Shown here in pieces: positions 1 through 9,357 of a DNA stretch of 64,000 bases. The DNA is taken from NCBI GenBank assembly GCA_964408455.1, contig CAYOZN010000001.1:62001-126000 (forward strand). The letters are read 5' to 3'. Every line of letters begins with the position of its first letter. Position 1 is the first letter of the stretch. The notes below the pieces were generated by a model. That model had not been told where the DNA came from, did not search any database, and saw nothing but the letters and a program-made list of their open reading frames with translations. The position numbers were made by a program, and so were the translations under genes. The stretch is from CAYOZN01 sp964408455 (GTDB taxonomy: Bacteria; Planctomycetota; Phycisphaerae; UBA1845; UTPLA1).

Positions 1-744
1 CAGCATCTTGCGCAGCCCGAACTCGTCCGGCCCAACGATCACGCCGTGCCAGTCGCGATCGGCGGCGAACACGTCGAACGCCGCCTGCATCCCCTGCACG
101 ATGCCCTTTTGCACGGCAATGCGACCGACGAACAGCACCCACTTCTTGCCGCGCGTCGCCGGAAAGCGCGCTTCAATGCCGTCGGCCGGCGGAAGTTGAT
201 CGAACTCCGCCAAATCGAGTCCATTGGGGATGACCTCGATGTTCTGATTGAAGCCGAGCGTCCGCATGTGCGCCGCCTCGCCCTCGGCCAATGCGTGCAG
301 GCAGGCGGCCTCGCGCAGATTGCGATGTTCGAACAGCCAGCCGACCGGGCGCTTCTTCCACGCGCTTCGGTTCCACGCCCACGGCATCATCATGCTGTGC
401 GGCGTCATGACGTAGGGCCTGGCCAGCTTGCGGGCCGCCTTCGCGGTCACGTGATTTTGCGCCGTCCACAGGCCGTGCAGGTGTACGACGTCGGCGGATT
501 CGACCAGCTCTCGTGCCTGTCGCCGGAACTCGCGCGATCTGCCCAGGCGCGACTTGGGCTTCGCCTCGAAGGTGAGCACGTCCAGCCCGTCGAACCGGGG
601 CGGCTCGCCGAAGCGATCGCCGTGCAGCGCGGCAATGCGGCATTGATCGCCTGCCTGGTTCAGGCGGCGGGCGAGCATCGGCACGACGTGCGCAATGCCG
701 CCCCAGGCGGGATCGAGGGATTGAAGAACGTGAAGAATCCGCAT
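1..744 (-). CDS. Glycosyltransferase family 4 protein (partial, 3' end beyond window)
   Basis: Only about 248 N-terminal residues are present because the frame stays open to the left edge. The protein starts MRILHVLQSLDPAWGG, the usual glycine-containing first strand of a GT-B fold. It continues with VVHLHGLWTAQN and TPHSMMMPWAW in the N-terminal domain, then VIPNGLD at the interdomain hinge and VLFVGRIAVQKG at the start of the nucleotide-sugar-binding domain. Members move a sugar from a nucleotide donor to a lipid-linked or polysaccharide acceptor at the cytoplasmic membrane face. Sugar and acceptor cannot be read. The gene diverges from an asparagine synthase-like amidotransferase, a pairing common in exopolysaccharide loci, so a role in surface polysaccharide synthesis is inferred. 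The plus-strand frame across this region is antisense and not coding. Confidence 0.88.
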   Translation of the reverse strand, partial: MRILHVLQSLDPAWGGIAHVVPMLARRLNQAGDQCRIAALHGDRFGEPPRFDGLDVLTFEAKPKSRLGRSREFRRQARELVESADVVHLHGLWTAQNHVTAKAARKLARPYVMTPHSMMMPWAWNRSAWKKRPVGWLFEHRNLREAACLHALAEGEAAHMRTLGFNQNIEVIPNGLDLAEFDQLPPADGIEARFPATRGKKWVLFVGRIAVQKGIVQGMQAAFDVFAADRDWHGVIVGPDEFGLRKML

Positions 745-927
745 GGGCGTAGCGTACATGTTGTGGCCATGATCGCAAAGTGGGCTGCCATGCGGGGTGT
801 CATGCCGAAGCGCAGCGCCGGCATGCTGGACGCGCGATGACCGGCGGCATTCCTTCGCGAATGAACCCCAGCATGCCCGCGCTCCGCTTAGGCATGGCAC
901 CCCTTCCTCGACTATCATCAGGCCAGC

Positions 928-2865
928 ATGTGCGGAATCGCCGGATACATTCGAACGCGCGGGCTGCTGCCGGCGGAAGCTTCTGCGCAGATCCTGGACG
1001 CGATCCGGCACCGCGGCCCGGATGGAACCGGCACCTGGACCGACGCCACCGCGGGTCTCGCCTTCGCGCATACCCGCCTCAAGGTGCAGGACCTGACCGA
1101 GGCGGCCGATCAGCCCATGGTGAGCGAAGACGGCCGCGTCGTGCTCATCTTCAACGGCGAAATCTACAACTTCCAGTCGCTTCGCGCCGAACTGGTCGAG
1201 CAGGGTACGCGCTTCCGTTCGACCGGAGATACCGAGGTGCTTCTGGAGTTGTGCCGCCGCGATCCGTCGCTCGCGTTTCTTCCGCGCCTCAACGGCATGT
1301 TCGCGTTCGCCGCCTGGTTTGCTGAGACCCGGACGCTGTGCCTGGCGCGCGACAGGACGGGCGTCAAACCGCTGCTCTACGCCGAACTGCCGGAGGGCGG
1401 CCTGGCATTCGGATCGGAGATGAAGTGCATCCGCGCGGCACTGACCCGGCAGACGATTTCGCCATGGGCGGTGCAGCAGATACTGACGCTCGGCTTCATC
1501 GCCGCGCCGCACACGATCTTCGACCAGGTGCACAAGCTGCGGCCCGGCCATCTGCTGACGTACCGCGAGGGCCGTGCCCAGGTGCGGCGATGGGCCCCAG
1601 GCCAGCCGCTCACAGGCTCAATTACCACATTCGACGACGCCAGGGCGGCTGTCCGATCGGTGATGGAAAGCGCCGTGCGCCAGCGGCTGATCGCCGATGT
1701 GCCGGTCGGTGTCTTCCTGTCGGGCGGCATCGACTCAGCCATCGTCGCCGCCGTTGCGTCGCGCGTGGCAACCGAACGGGTGAAGACATTCTCCGTCGTG
1801 TTCCCCGACAATCCGTTCTATGACGAGAGTCGATACGCCCGGGCCGTGGCCGCCATGCACGGCACCGATCATACCGAGCTGCCGATCACGCTGGAGGCGG
1901 CCCGCGACATCATCCCGACGGTGCAGGACCATATCGGCGAACCGTTTGCGGATAGCTCGGCACTTCCCACGTACCTGCTCAGTCGGTTGACGCGCCAGCA
2001 CGTCACCGTCGCCCTCAGCGGCGATGGCGCCGACGAATTGTTTGCCGGCTACAACCGTTACGCGGCGGCGACCATGATGCGCCGCTTCGGCTGGCTGATG
2101 CGGATGGGTCTCTACGGTCCGGCCCGACGGCTGGTGGAAGCGCTGCGCGGCAGGCGGGAGACCTGGTGGGGGGCGAAGGCCAGCATGGCCAAGCGCGCGG
2201 TTCGGTCGATGGATCCGCGGCGCCGGCAGCGCTATGCGTATTGGATGCGGACGTCGGACGATCGCACGTATGCCCGCCTGTTCAAGGACGCAACCGTTGG
2301 GCCGGCGGCGCTGGCGTGCGTGGCCGACCTGCTCTGGCAGCACCGGGGCGAGCCGAAGGACTCGGACGATCTGAACGCGCACCTGTGGACCGAGTGGCAG
2401 CTCTCCCTGCCCGACGACATGCTCACCAAGGTCGATCTGATGTCGATGGCCCACGGACTCGAGGTGCGGTCTCCCTTTCTAGACTTTCGGCTGGTGGACC
2501 TGGTCTTTCCGATGCCGTGGCAGTGGAAGCTGAAGGGCTTTCGCAAGAAGCACCTGCTGATCGAATCGTATCGCGATCTGCTGCCGCGCGAGTTGCACCG
2601 TCGGCCCAAGAAGGGTTTCGAGATCCCCGTTGGTGTCTGGATCCGCGGGCCGCTTTACGGCATGGCGCGGGACCTGATTTCGGCTGACGAGTGCTTTTTT
2701 GGTAAGCTGCTCAGCCGGGAAGGCGCGATGTCCATGCTCGACGAGCATGCCGCCGGCCGGGCGGACCACAACTTCTGCCTGTGGGCCCTGATTTCGCTGC
2801 TCGCCTGGCAGCAGCGTCACGCCGGGGGCGTTCAAATCGCGGATTCCTGCTCACCCGGGTGTTGA
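928..2865 (+). CDS. asnB: Asparagine synthase (glutamine-hydrolysing) / amidotransferase
   Basis: The 645-residue protein begins MCGIAGYIRTRG, with Cys2 as the class II glutamine amidotransferase nucleophile exposed after Met removal. The glutaminase domain fills roughly residues 1-215 (RHRGPDG, FNGEIYN, STGDTEVL). The ATP-dependent synthetase domain follows, with the PP-loop LSGGIDSA near residue 263 and SGDGADELFAGY near residue 365. Length and order match AsnB. The enzyme releases ammonia from glutamine and amidates a carboxylate through an acyl-adenylate. The gene stands alone downstream of the divergent GT4 gene. Such AsnB paralogues in polysaccharide or exosortase loci often modify sugars or peptides instead of making free asparagine, and sequence alone does not decide. 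I see no terminator right after the stop. Confidence 0.93.
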   Translation: MCGIAGYIRTRGLLPAEASAQILDAIRHRGPDGTGTWTDATAGLAFAHTRLKVQDLTEAADQPMVSEDGRVVLIFNGEIYNFQSLRAELVEQGTRFRSTGDTEVLLELCRRDPSLAFLPRLNGMFAFAAWFAETRTLCLARDRTGVKPLLYAELPEGGLAFGSEMKCIRAALTRQTISPWAVQQILTLGFIAAPHTIFDQVHKLRPGHLLTYREGRAQVRRWAPGQPLTGSITTFDDARAAVRSVMESAVRQRLIADVPVGVFLSGGIDSAIVAAVASRVATERVKTFSVVFPDNPFYDESRYARAVAAMHGTDHTELPITLEAARDIIPTVQDHIGEPFADSSALPTYLLSRLTRQHVTVALSGDGADELFAGYNRYAAATMMRRFGWLMRMGLYGPARRLVEALRGRRETWWGAKASMAKRAVRSMDPRRRQRYAYWMRTSDDRTYARLFKDATVGPAALACVADLLWQHRGEPKDSDDLNAHLWTEWQLSLPDDMLTKVDLMSMAHGLEVRSPFLDFRLVDLVFPMPWQWKLKGFRKKHLLIESYRDLLPRELHRRPKKGFEIPVGVWIRGPLYGMARDLISADECFFGKLLSREGAMSMLDEHAAGRADHNFCLWALISLLAWQQRHAGGVQIADSCSPGC

Positions 2866-3184
2866 TGTTTCCCACGCCCGATTCGTTCCCGCGGACGTCC
2901 TGCTTTCCCCCCATTCCCATGACAGCATAATCAGCGAATTTTTCGCACGCGGGCCAGCGATTTTGGCATTGCGCGTGCAGGGAAGACCTGTAGCGAATGG
3001 CGATGCCGTCAGGCCCGTGGCGGCGGAGCGTTGCTTGTTTGTTCCTTCTCGCGGGGCAAGGGACAAGCTGCCTTCACTGGCTACTCCCCATGGCGACTCG
3101 CCATCAGGTTCGGTCCCTGCCCGGTTGGGCGGCGGACGCTCCTGACCGGCCAGGCGCGATGTGGCCAGAATTTGGAGGCAGACC
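2866..3184. other. Intergenic region without a recognisable gene
   Basis: These 319 bases separate the asparagine synthase gene from the secreted HYR protein. Short frames exist but none has family features, and the region ends in the TTTGGAGG ribosome-binding site of the next gene. No strong hairpin with a T-run was found. Confidence 0.5.
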
Positions 3185-4924
3185 ATGTTTCGGAAGGACC
3201 TTACTTACCTTTTCTGCACCCTGCTTGTGCTGGCCGTTACGCCTGGGGCGGCGATGGCCAACGACGACGATCTCATCTTTTTCGCCACCCGGAATAATCT
3301 GCTCTATCGATTTAATCTGGTCGATGCGAACATCGACCAGTTCGTACTCGCCGATTCGTTTGCATCCATGGCGGCCGACGCCACGGGAACCATCTGGCTC
3401 GTCAGCCAGCTCGATGCCGACGATGATGGTAAGTACGAGCTTTATACGCTGCTCGATCCCTGCGGCACGCCCTCGCTGAACCTGATCGGTGACTTTCTCG
3501 ATCGCAATACCGTCTCCCTCTCCTGGATTGGCGAAACGCTGTACGGTATCCAGCCGATCTCGCATGGCGGGCCTCAACGCCTGATCACCATCGACACGGT
3601 AAACCTGACACAGACCGTGATTGGACCGACCGGCCATTTCGGAACGACCGCGGAATCCACCGGGTACGACCCGGTCACAAACACCTTGTTCAGCGTCAAC
3701 AAGGGAGTCTCGACGCTGGGCACGCTGGACTTCGCGCCGCCTCCAGCGACAGATCCGACCGTCACTCCGGTAGGCCCGCTCGGCTGGACCGGACTCCGGA
3801 TGGGCGGTGAGTTCTTCGACGGCGTCTACTATCACGCACAGATTGGCCCTCCGCTGGTCGTCGGAGCGGTGGTGGGCCAGAACTACTTCCTTGGCAAAGT
3901 CGACACGGCAACCGGCGTCTTTACCGCGCTTCGCATGATTGAAATGAACGTGCAGATCGGCACGGTGGGCCTTGTCGCAACGAGCCGCGATCTTCTTTGT
4001 CCGCCCACGGGGGCCTGCTGTCTGCAGGATGCCTGCCAGGAGATGACCGAGGCCGACTGCCTCGAAATGAACGGCGACTATCAGGGCGATGACGCGCTCT
4101 GCGATGCGGACCAGGACCTCGATGGCGTCACCGATTGTTTCGACCAGTGTCCGGACACGCTTTCGACCAGCACAGTGGATGCGTTCGGATGCGCCTGCGA
4201 ACAGACCGATGACCAGTTGCCTGTGATCGAAAACTGCGGCACACCGCTGGAAATTAGCGCCGGCATCTCGTGTACCGTCGCCGTTCCCGACCTGACCGCC
4301 GCAAGCGACAACTGCGCCGATTTCAACGTCGAAGTCACGCAGGACCCGCCGGCCGGAACCCTTGTCGGCGCCGGTATGACCGTCGTGACGGTCACTGCCA
4401 TCGACTTCGCCGGCAACCAGGCCTCCTGTGAAGTCACGGTCACGGTGATCGTCGATCCCTGTCTCTGCGAGGACGACGTCACGCCGCCGCTTCCGCAGTG
4501 TCCCGATCCCGTCACGATTCCCGCAGGTCTGGGGTGCCTTGCCATCATCCCGAATCTTGCAGCGGAAGCCACGGCGCAGGATGACTGCACCGCGTCCACG
4601 GAACTGGTGTTCAGCCAGTCGCCAGAGGCGGGCGCGACAGTCAGCCCGGGTGAGACGGTCGTGACCATCACGGTTGAGGATGCAGCCGGCAACTCGGCAT
4701 CGTGCGACGTGGTCGTGACGGTTGATCCCGCCGGGTGCGACGGCGCACCGCAGCCGGTTCCCCCGTGCGATCCCGAAACTGACAAGTCGCTGAACATCCT
4801 CTTCAGCCTGCTGTTCCATGCACCGGTATGCGGGATAGGTTGCCCGCCCATGATCGTTGTATCGGTCGTCATGTACATGGTGACGCGGCGACGGAGGAGC
4901 CAGCGGAAGGCCTGTCGACGCTAA
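3185..4924 (+). CDS. Secreted HYR-domain protein with C-terminal Cys/TM/Arg tail
   Basis: The ATG at 3185 was preferred over a GTG at 3161 because TTTGGAGG precedes it and it opens a clean signal peptide (MFRKDLTYLF..., cleaved near AMA-NDDD). The 579-residue product has a beta-propeller-like region (about 25-270), a Cys-rich GACC module (about 275-300), a thrombospondin type 3-like calcium loop (DADQDLDGVTDCFDQCPDT), and two HYR (hyalin repeat) domains at about 343-430 and 435-520. HYR domains are Ig-like adhesion modules. The C-terminus is unusual: a CGIGCPP motif near residue 548, a hydrophobic segment, then RRRRSQRK. That layout resembles surface-sorting signals such as PEP-CTERM or MYXO-CTERM but matches neither consensus. 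Export and cell-surface anchoring are inferred, and no enzymatic role is visible. Confidence 0.85.
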   Translation: MFRKDLTYLFCTLLVLAVTPGAAMANDDDLIFFATRNNLLYRFNLVDANIDQFVLADSFASMAADATGTIWLVSQLDADDDGKYELYTLLDPCGTPSLNLIGDFLDRNTVSLSWIGETLYGIQPISHGGPQRLITIDTVNLTQTVIGPTGHFGTTAESTGYDPVTNTLFSVNKGVSTLGTLDFAPPPATDPTVTPVGPLGWTGLRMGGEFFDGVYYHAQIGPPLVVGAVVGQNYFLGKVDTATGVFTALRMIEMNVQIGTVGLVATSRDLLCPPTGACCLQDACQEMTEADCLEMNGDYQGDDALCDADQDLDGVTDCFDQCPDTLSTSTVDAFGCACEQTDDQLPVIENCGTPLEISAGISCTVAVPDLTAASDNCADFNVEVTQDPPAGTLVGAGMTVVTVTAIDFAGNQASCEVTVTVIVDPCLCEDDVTPPLPQCPDPVTIPAGLGCLAIIPNLAAEATAQDDCTASTELVFSQSPEAGATVSPGETVVTITVEDAAGNSASCDVVVTVDPAGCDGAPQPVPPCDPETDKSLNILFSLLFHAPVCGIGCPPMIVVSVVMYMVTRRRRSQRKACRR

Positions 4925-5025
4925 GTGATTCAGGGGCCAGAACTGCACCGGCCTCGGCATCGGAGCCGCAGACCAGTATCATGCACGACTGATTTGTTGA
5001 ACACCGATTTTGGAGTCGGCGCAGC

Positions 5026-5667
5026 ATGGCCCCATTGCCCTGGGCAAACGTCTCGATCATCACTCACCCGGTCATCCAGGAACGATTGACGGTCATGCGC
5101 GACCGTCACACCGACGTGCCGCAGTTCCGGCGGCTGATCGTTCAGATCGCGCGGTTGATGGCCTTCGAACTGACGCGCGATTACCCCGTGATTCCCCGGC
5201 AGATCGAAACGCCGATGGGGCCGTACACCGGGTGCAGTCTGGCGCGCGAGATCACGCTGGTGCCGATCCTGCGCGCCGGACTCGGCATGGCCGAAGGCAT
5301 TCACCAGATCCTCCCCGCCGCCCGCATGGGGCATCTGGGCATTTTTCGCGACGAAAAGTCCCTGCAACCGGTGGTGTATTATCAGAAGCTGCCGCCCTGC
5401 ATCGCAACGACCGACGTCATCGTGATCGATCCCATGCTGGCGACGGCCGGTTCGTTGTCGGTGGCGATCGATATGATCAAGAAAACCGGGGCGACCAGCA
5501 TCAAGGTGCTCTGCCTGATTGCCGCCCCCGAGGGCATCGAGGCACTCAATCGGCGCCACGCCGATATTCCCGTCTTCACCGCTGCGGTGGACGCCCGGCT
5601 CGACGAGCGCGGTTACATCATCCCGGGGCTGGGCGACGCCGGGGACCGCCTGTTCGGCACGGCATGA
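5026..5667 (+). CDS. upp: Uracil phosphoribosyltransferase
   Basis: The 213-residue protein covers the full length of the Upp family. It shows THPVIQERLTVMRD at the N-terminus, ETPMGPYTG, VPILRAGLGMAEG (uracil salvage core), the PRPP-binding motif VIVIDPMLATAGS, and the signature ending GYIIPGLGDAGDRLFGT. It converts uracil and PRPP to UMP in cytoplasmic pyrimidine salvage. The PRPP motif reads ATAGS where most homologues have ATGGS, a mild substitution unlikely to abolish activity. It lies 101 bp downstream of the HYR protein and 205 bp upstream of a small membrane protein, so it is probably transcribed separately from the former. The start is the first ATG and gives the usual N-terminal length. 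Confidence 0.96.
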   Translation: MAPLPWANVSIITHPVIQERLTVMRDRHTDVPQFRRLIVQIARLMAFELTRDYPVIPRQIETPMGPYTGCSLAREITLVPILRAGLGMAEGIHQILPAARMGHLGIFRDEKSLQPVVYYQKLPPCIATTDVIVIDPMLATAGSLSVAIDMIKKTGATSIKVLCLIAAPEGIEALNRRHADIPVFTAAVDARLDERGYIIPGLGDAGDRLFGTA

Positions 5668-5872
5668 ACAGCCCGGCGCGCCACCGTGCTCGCAGAGCAG
5701 CGGCACAATCCCCGCACCTGCGAGATTATCCGCGCCTGCCGCGACTCCGTACGCATTGTGGCCGCCCTCAGAATCGAATTCTGCTGCCCGTGGAAGGCCT
5801 GCGCGCGGCACTCAACTTGCCATAAGCATTCATGTGACAACTTATCTCGGCTCGACCCGTCGGAGGTGTTCC

Positions 5873-6079
5873 ATGTCGCTACGCGGGTTTCACATGTTGT
5901 TTCTGCTGTTTGCGATTATGGGCGCCGATCTGTTCGGCGGCTGGGCGATTCACGAGTACGTAAACAGTGGTGGGGCCATCCACCTGGTGCTTGGAATCGG
6001 CTGCCTGCTCGGCGGGCTGGGCTTGGCGCTGTACGCATTGCAGATCGTGCTGAAATTGGACGCGGCTCACATCGTGTGA
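5873..6079 (+). CDS. Small membrane protein (68 aa), function unknown
   Basis: The ATG at 5873 follows CGGAGG at good spacing, which fixes the start. The 68-residue product is almost entirely hydrophobic with two predicted membrane helices: FHMLFLLFAIMGADLFGGWAI and, after a short polar turn (HEYVNSGGA), LVLGIGCLLGGLGLALYALQIVL. A short cytoplasmic tail, KLDAAHIV, ends it. I do not recognise the family. It is followed immediately by a strong rho-independent terminator, which supports a real transcript ending here. It could be a small accessory subunit of a membrane complex, but no neighbour identifies a partner. Confidence 0.72.
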   Translation: MSLRGFHMLFLLFAIMGADLFGGWAIHEYVNSGGAIHLVLGIGCLLGGLGLALYALQIVLKLDAAHIV

Positions 6080-6091
6080 CGCCGGTCTGAA

Positions 6092-6130
6092 CTCGCGCGG
6101 CGTAAGCGGGGACGCCGCGCGAGCATTTTT
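6092..6130 (+). terminator. Rho-independent terminator
   Basis: A perfect 12-bp stem (6092-6103 with 6112-6123) closes an 8-nt loop and is followed by CATTTTT. It lies 12 bases after the stop of the small membrane protein and ends the transcript running from upp. Confidence 0.85.
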
Positions 6131-6217
6131 GCGCGCGCACCCGTGGCCTGCTGCCGTTGGCGCGTCACCGCGGCCGCCATACTGGCGTCATCGTTCGAGT
6201 CGAATAGCAGTGCCGGA

Positions 6218-7210
6218 CTATTCTCCGTCCAGCCGATCGGCCGGTGTCTCGTCCTCGCTGGGCATCCCGGCCCGGAGACTGGCAGGCTCGACGTCGGTGC
6301 TGCGCTCGGCGCGCGGCTGCTGGGGGCGGGGTGATGTGGCGATATTCGGTTCGCGCGGGCGAAGATGGCTTTCGTCGTCGTTGGCAAGCTGTTCAATGCG
6401 CGTCGCGCTGAATCGCTGGTTGGAGTCGTTAGCGGCCTCCTCGGTGTCCAGCACCTGGTGGTACAGCTCGATCGCCTTCGACCGGTTGTGAAGACGGAAG
6501 TCATAGACCACGGCGCAGTTGAAGCGTGCGGGATGGGGCGTGTTTGGATCGAGGGCGACGGCCCACTTGAACCAGCGGATCGCCAGCTCGTTGTCGGGAT
6601 CGTCGTTGCGCAGGAACTCCTTGTAGATTTCGCCCACGTAGAACGCGCAGTCATCGACCTTGTCGCTCTTTGGATAATCGCGGATCACGCGCTTGAACAT
6701 GTCCGACGCCTGTCGCGCCTCGTCCGTATTGAGCTTCGTGAAGCCGATGAATGGGATGCCGACAAAAGTGTTGTAGAGCTTGACGGCCTCCTCATAGAGC
6801 GCGTCGGCTTCTGGAATGCTCTGCTCGGGCCGCACGGCCAGCGTGGGATCGGTCTGCTCGGGCACTTCGCTGGTGAGATAGGGATAAATCTCGACCTTTT
6901 CGGTCAGCTCGCGCTGCCGCCGGGCCCAGTTGGCACGCACGGTGTCGCCCACGAGCAGATAATCGCGCTCAAGCGTGATGAGCGCGGCGATGTACTTATT
7001 TCGCGCGGCCATCATGCCTTCGACCTTGTCCGGCAGCGCGCTGACGTCGACCGCCGGCTGGGCGTCGAAATCGTAGTCTTCCGGCGGAGGCGAAATATCG
7101 GCCACGCGCGAATCGTGTCGCCGGTCGATGCCTTCACATCCCGCGGAAAACACGCAGGCAATCATCAGTATGGAAAGGAACAGACGGCAGGTACCGGCGT
7201 AAACCGACAT
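6218..7210 (-). CDS. TPR-like lipoprotein, BamD/YbgF-like
   Basis: The frame has an ATG at 7219 and another at 7210. The second has AGGG about nine bases upstream and opens the signal peptide directly, so it is preferred. The sequence MSVYAGTCRLFLSILMIACVFSAGC carries a lipobox ending at Cys, predicting a lipid-anchored envelope protein. After a charged linker, residues about 120-260 form helical repeats (EADALYEEAVKLYNTF, EARQASDMFKRVIRDYPKS, DDPDNELAIRWFKWAVALDP, RSKAIELYHQVLDTEE). These match the tetratricopeptide pattern of BamD/YbgF-like proteins. The C-terminal 60 residues are low-complexity and acidic/proline-rich. It lies downstream of ispD on the same strand with a 223-bp gap. A scaffold role in envelope assembly is possible but not proven. 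Confidence 0.75.
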   Translation of the reverse strand: MSVYAGTCRLFLSILMIACVFSAGCEGIDRRHDSRVADISPPPEDYDFDAQPAVDVSALPDKVEGMMAARNKYIAALITLERDYLLVGDTVRANWARRQRELTEKVEIYPYLTSEVPEQTDPTLAVRPEQSIPEADALYEEAVKLYNTFVGIPFIGFTKLNTDEARQASDMFKRVIRDYPKSDKVDDCAFYVGEIYKEFLRNDDPDNELAIRWFKWAVALDPNTPHPARFNCAVVYDFRLHNRSKAIELYHQVLDTEEAANDSNQRFSATRIEQLANDDESHLRPREPNIATSPRPQQPRAERSTDVEPASLRAGMPSEDETPADRLDGE

Positions 7211-7433
7211 GGTATTCATCCCTGAACTTGCGTTCCGCGAGCAGGTCGCGGCAGTCCATTGTTCGAGAGACCGCGAAGGGCCGTCTCTTGCGGCTGCATT
7301 GCAATGTTTTTTCGAGGCAAGGTCAAGGGAAATAGGCGGCAGCGCTGTTTATTCGCACGGCCGCGGCGGTGTTGCCCCGTGAAAATCACCAGCGGCCGGG
7401 CGCATTTCACAGCCTGCGCGCCACGCGCCGGCC

Positions 7434-8183
7434 CTACCACTGCGCCTCTTCAAACGCGCCGCGCCGCGTCACCGCCTTCTGCGGCAGCGTCTTGATCAGC
7501 GCGGTAACCACCGTCAAATCCGCCCGCGAAGTGACTTTGATGTTGCGGGGATCGCCATCGACCGCCGTCACCGCATGGCCCGCCGCGGCGACGATCTGGG
7601 CGTCGTCGGTAATGGGCACGCCGCCGAAGTCCAGCTCGTTGCGACTCAGCCGATCGTAGGCATCCTTGATGATCGCCCGCCGGAAGACCTGGGGCGTCTG
7701 CGCCAGATGCAGGCCCTCGCGCGCGACGGTCGCGGTAATCGAGCGATCGCCGGCCACGCGCTTCAGCGTCGCGGTGACCGGGGCCACGGGGACGACGGCG
7801 CCGTGCTGATTCGCCGCCTCGAAGATTCGATCGATCCACTCGTCGGCGATGCAGACGCGCACCGCGTCGTGTATGGCGACGAAATCGGCGTCCTCGCTGA
7901 CCGCCGCCAGGCCGTTCGCGACCGACTCCTGCCGCTCGGCGCCCCCTTCAACGAGGCGAATCCCCATGAAGCCGAGGTTCGGACCGTAGAGCGATTTGAC
8001 GCGTTCGACGTCGCCGCCGGCAACCACCAGGATGGTCTGCGACACGTCTTCGCGATTGGCAAACAGGTGGACGGCCCGCAGGAAAAGCGGTTGTTCGCCC
8101 ACTTTTGCAAAGATCTTCCCCTCTTTGCCGCCGAAGCGCTCGCCGCGCCCGGCCGCCACGACAATGACGCTGAATTTGGGCAT
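7434..8183 (-). CDS. ispD: 2-C-methyl-D-erythritol 4-phosphate cytidylyltransferase
   Basis: The start at 8183 is chosen over an upstream ATG at 8234 because GGGAG precedes it and the family begins here (MPKFSVIVVAAGRGERFGG). The 249-residue length is normal. Motifs include the nucleotide-binding glycine loop AAGRGERFG, then VEGGAERQESVANGL, FVAIHDAVRVC and HLAQTPQVFRR. IspD couples CTP to methylerythritol phosphate in the MEP isoprenoid pathway in the cytoplasm. The usual catalytic lysine region is present as GGKEGKIFAKVG. It diverges from thiL, with a 202-bp shared upstream region. No ispF follows, so the MEP genes are dispersed. The plus-strand frame over this gene is antisense. Confidence 0.93.
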   Translation of the reverse strand: MPKFSVIVVAAGRGERFGGKEGKIFAKVGEQPLFLRAVHLFANREDVSQTILVVAGGDVERVKSLYGPNLGFMGIRLVEGGAERQESVANGLAAVSEDADFVAIHDAVRVCIADEWIDRIFEAANQHGAVVPVAPVTATLKRVAGDRSITATVAREGLHLAQTPQVFRRAIIKDAYDRLSRNELDFGGVPITDDAQIVAAAGHAVTAVDGDPRNIKVTSRADLTVVTALIKTLPQKAVTRRGAFEEAQW

Positions 8184-8385
8184 CTTCTCGACTCCCGACA
8201 AACCCCGAATCCCTTCTCCGCAACCTGAAGGCATTTGACATTACAATCCCGCGAAGCAGGACGGGCAAGCGGCGCGGCTGAACGATCGTTCAGGCAAAGG
8301 TGCGCCGCGGCCGATCGCGCTTACAGCGGGATTAGAGCGCGGCGAGCTTCGTGATTCTGACGCAGGAACGGGGGCACATATCTCG

Positions 8386-9357
8386 GTGCTTGAGAAGGGC
8401 GAAAACAACCTGGTCGAGTGGATTCGCGGTCACGTGACATCCGTCCCGCGCGACGGCGTGTTGATCGACATCGGCGACGACATGGCCATGCTGGAGCTGG
8501 GCTCGGAGCGGCTGCTCGTCGCCAGCGACATGCTGATGGACGGCGTTGATTTCGACGCTCGCATACACGTCCCCGAACGGATCGGGCGCAAGGCCATCGC
8601 CGTCAATCTGTCCGATTGCGCCGCGATGGCAGCTCGTCCTGCGTTCGCACTGGTCAGCGTTGCGCTGAACGACGCATGGGGAATGGACGAAGCGCGAAGA
8701 CTCTTCGCGGGGATGCAGGAGATCGCCTCAAAGTTCGGCTGCATCATCGTGGGAGGAGACACGAACAGCTGGTCGCAGCCGCTGGCGATCGATGTGACGC
8801 TTCTCGCGCGGCCCATCGAAGGCATCGAGCCGGTCCGCCGCTCCGGGGCGCTGCCCGGCGACGCCCTGTACGTGAGCGGCCCGCTGGGCGGGAGCCTTGC
8901 GGGGCACCATCTGGACTTCGTGCCTCGCGTTCGCGCGGCGGAGGCGCTTGCCCGCATCCTTGGCGCCGATCTGCACGCCATGATGGACCTCAGCGACGGG
9001 CTTTCCACGGACGGGCATCGAATGGCGGCGGCCTCGGGTTGCGGCCTGCTGCTGGAGGCCGCGGCGCTCACGCATGCCGCGTCGGATGCAGCGCGCCGCA
9101 ACATTGGTGACTCCGGCCGGCAGGTGCTCGACCACGTGTTGAATGATGGCGAAGATTTCGAACTGCTTTTCGCTGCCCGGCGGGGGCGGCTGGAACGGCT
9201 CGCGGCGGGAGAGATCGAACGTCTCACGGCGGCGGGGCTCGACGAGGGATTTCCGATGCGCATCGGCGAAGTCATCGAGGCGCGCGACGTTTGCCTGCGC
9301 CATTCCGATGGGCGGCTGGCGCCCATACAGGCGCAAGGATGGCAGCATTTCCGATGA
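8386..9357 (+). CDS. thiL: Thiamine-monophosphate kinase
   Basis: The 323-residue protein has the ThiL/PurM-like fold: IGDDMAML (ATP/metal-binding Asp residues), LLVASDMLMDGVDF, AVNLSDCAAMAARP, IVGGDTN, MMDLSDGLSTDGHRMA and NDGEDFELLFA. It phosphorylates thiamine phosphate to thiamine diphosphate with ATP. The start is the GTG at 8386. No better in-frame ATG lies upstream, and a G-rich segment sits about 10 bases before it, so the exact start is less sure than the identity. It is the first gene of a five-gene operon, and its TGA overlaps the tsaE ATG in ATGA, implying translational coupling. No thiamine riboswitch was recognised upstream. Confidence 0.93.
   Translation: MLEKGENNLVEWIRGHVTSVPRDGVLIDIGDDMAMLELGSERLLVASDMLMDGVDFDARIHVPERIGRKAIAVNLSDCAAMAARPAFALVSVALNDAWGMDEARRLFAGMQEIASKFGCIIVGGDTNSWSQPLAIDVTLLARPIEGIEPVRRSGALPGDALYVSGPLGGSLAGHHLDFVPRVRAAEALARILGADLHAMMDLSDGLSTDGHRMAAASGCGLLLEAAALTHAASDAARRNIGDSGRQVLDHVLNDGEDFELLFAARRGRLERLAAGEIERLTAAGLDEGFPMRIGEVIEARDVCLRHSDGRLAPIQAQGWQHFR

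Noticed and set aside
46..840. Long plus-strand frame at the left end
   Set aside because: It is antisense to the glycosyltransferase, whose motifs are clear on the minus strand.
3104..4960. 618-residue minus-strand frame over the HYR protein
   Set aside because: Its composition is typical of an antisense shadow in GC-rich DNA and the plus frame has HYR domains and a signal peptide.
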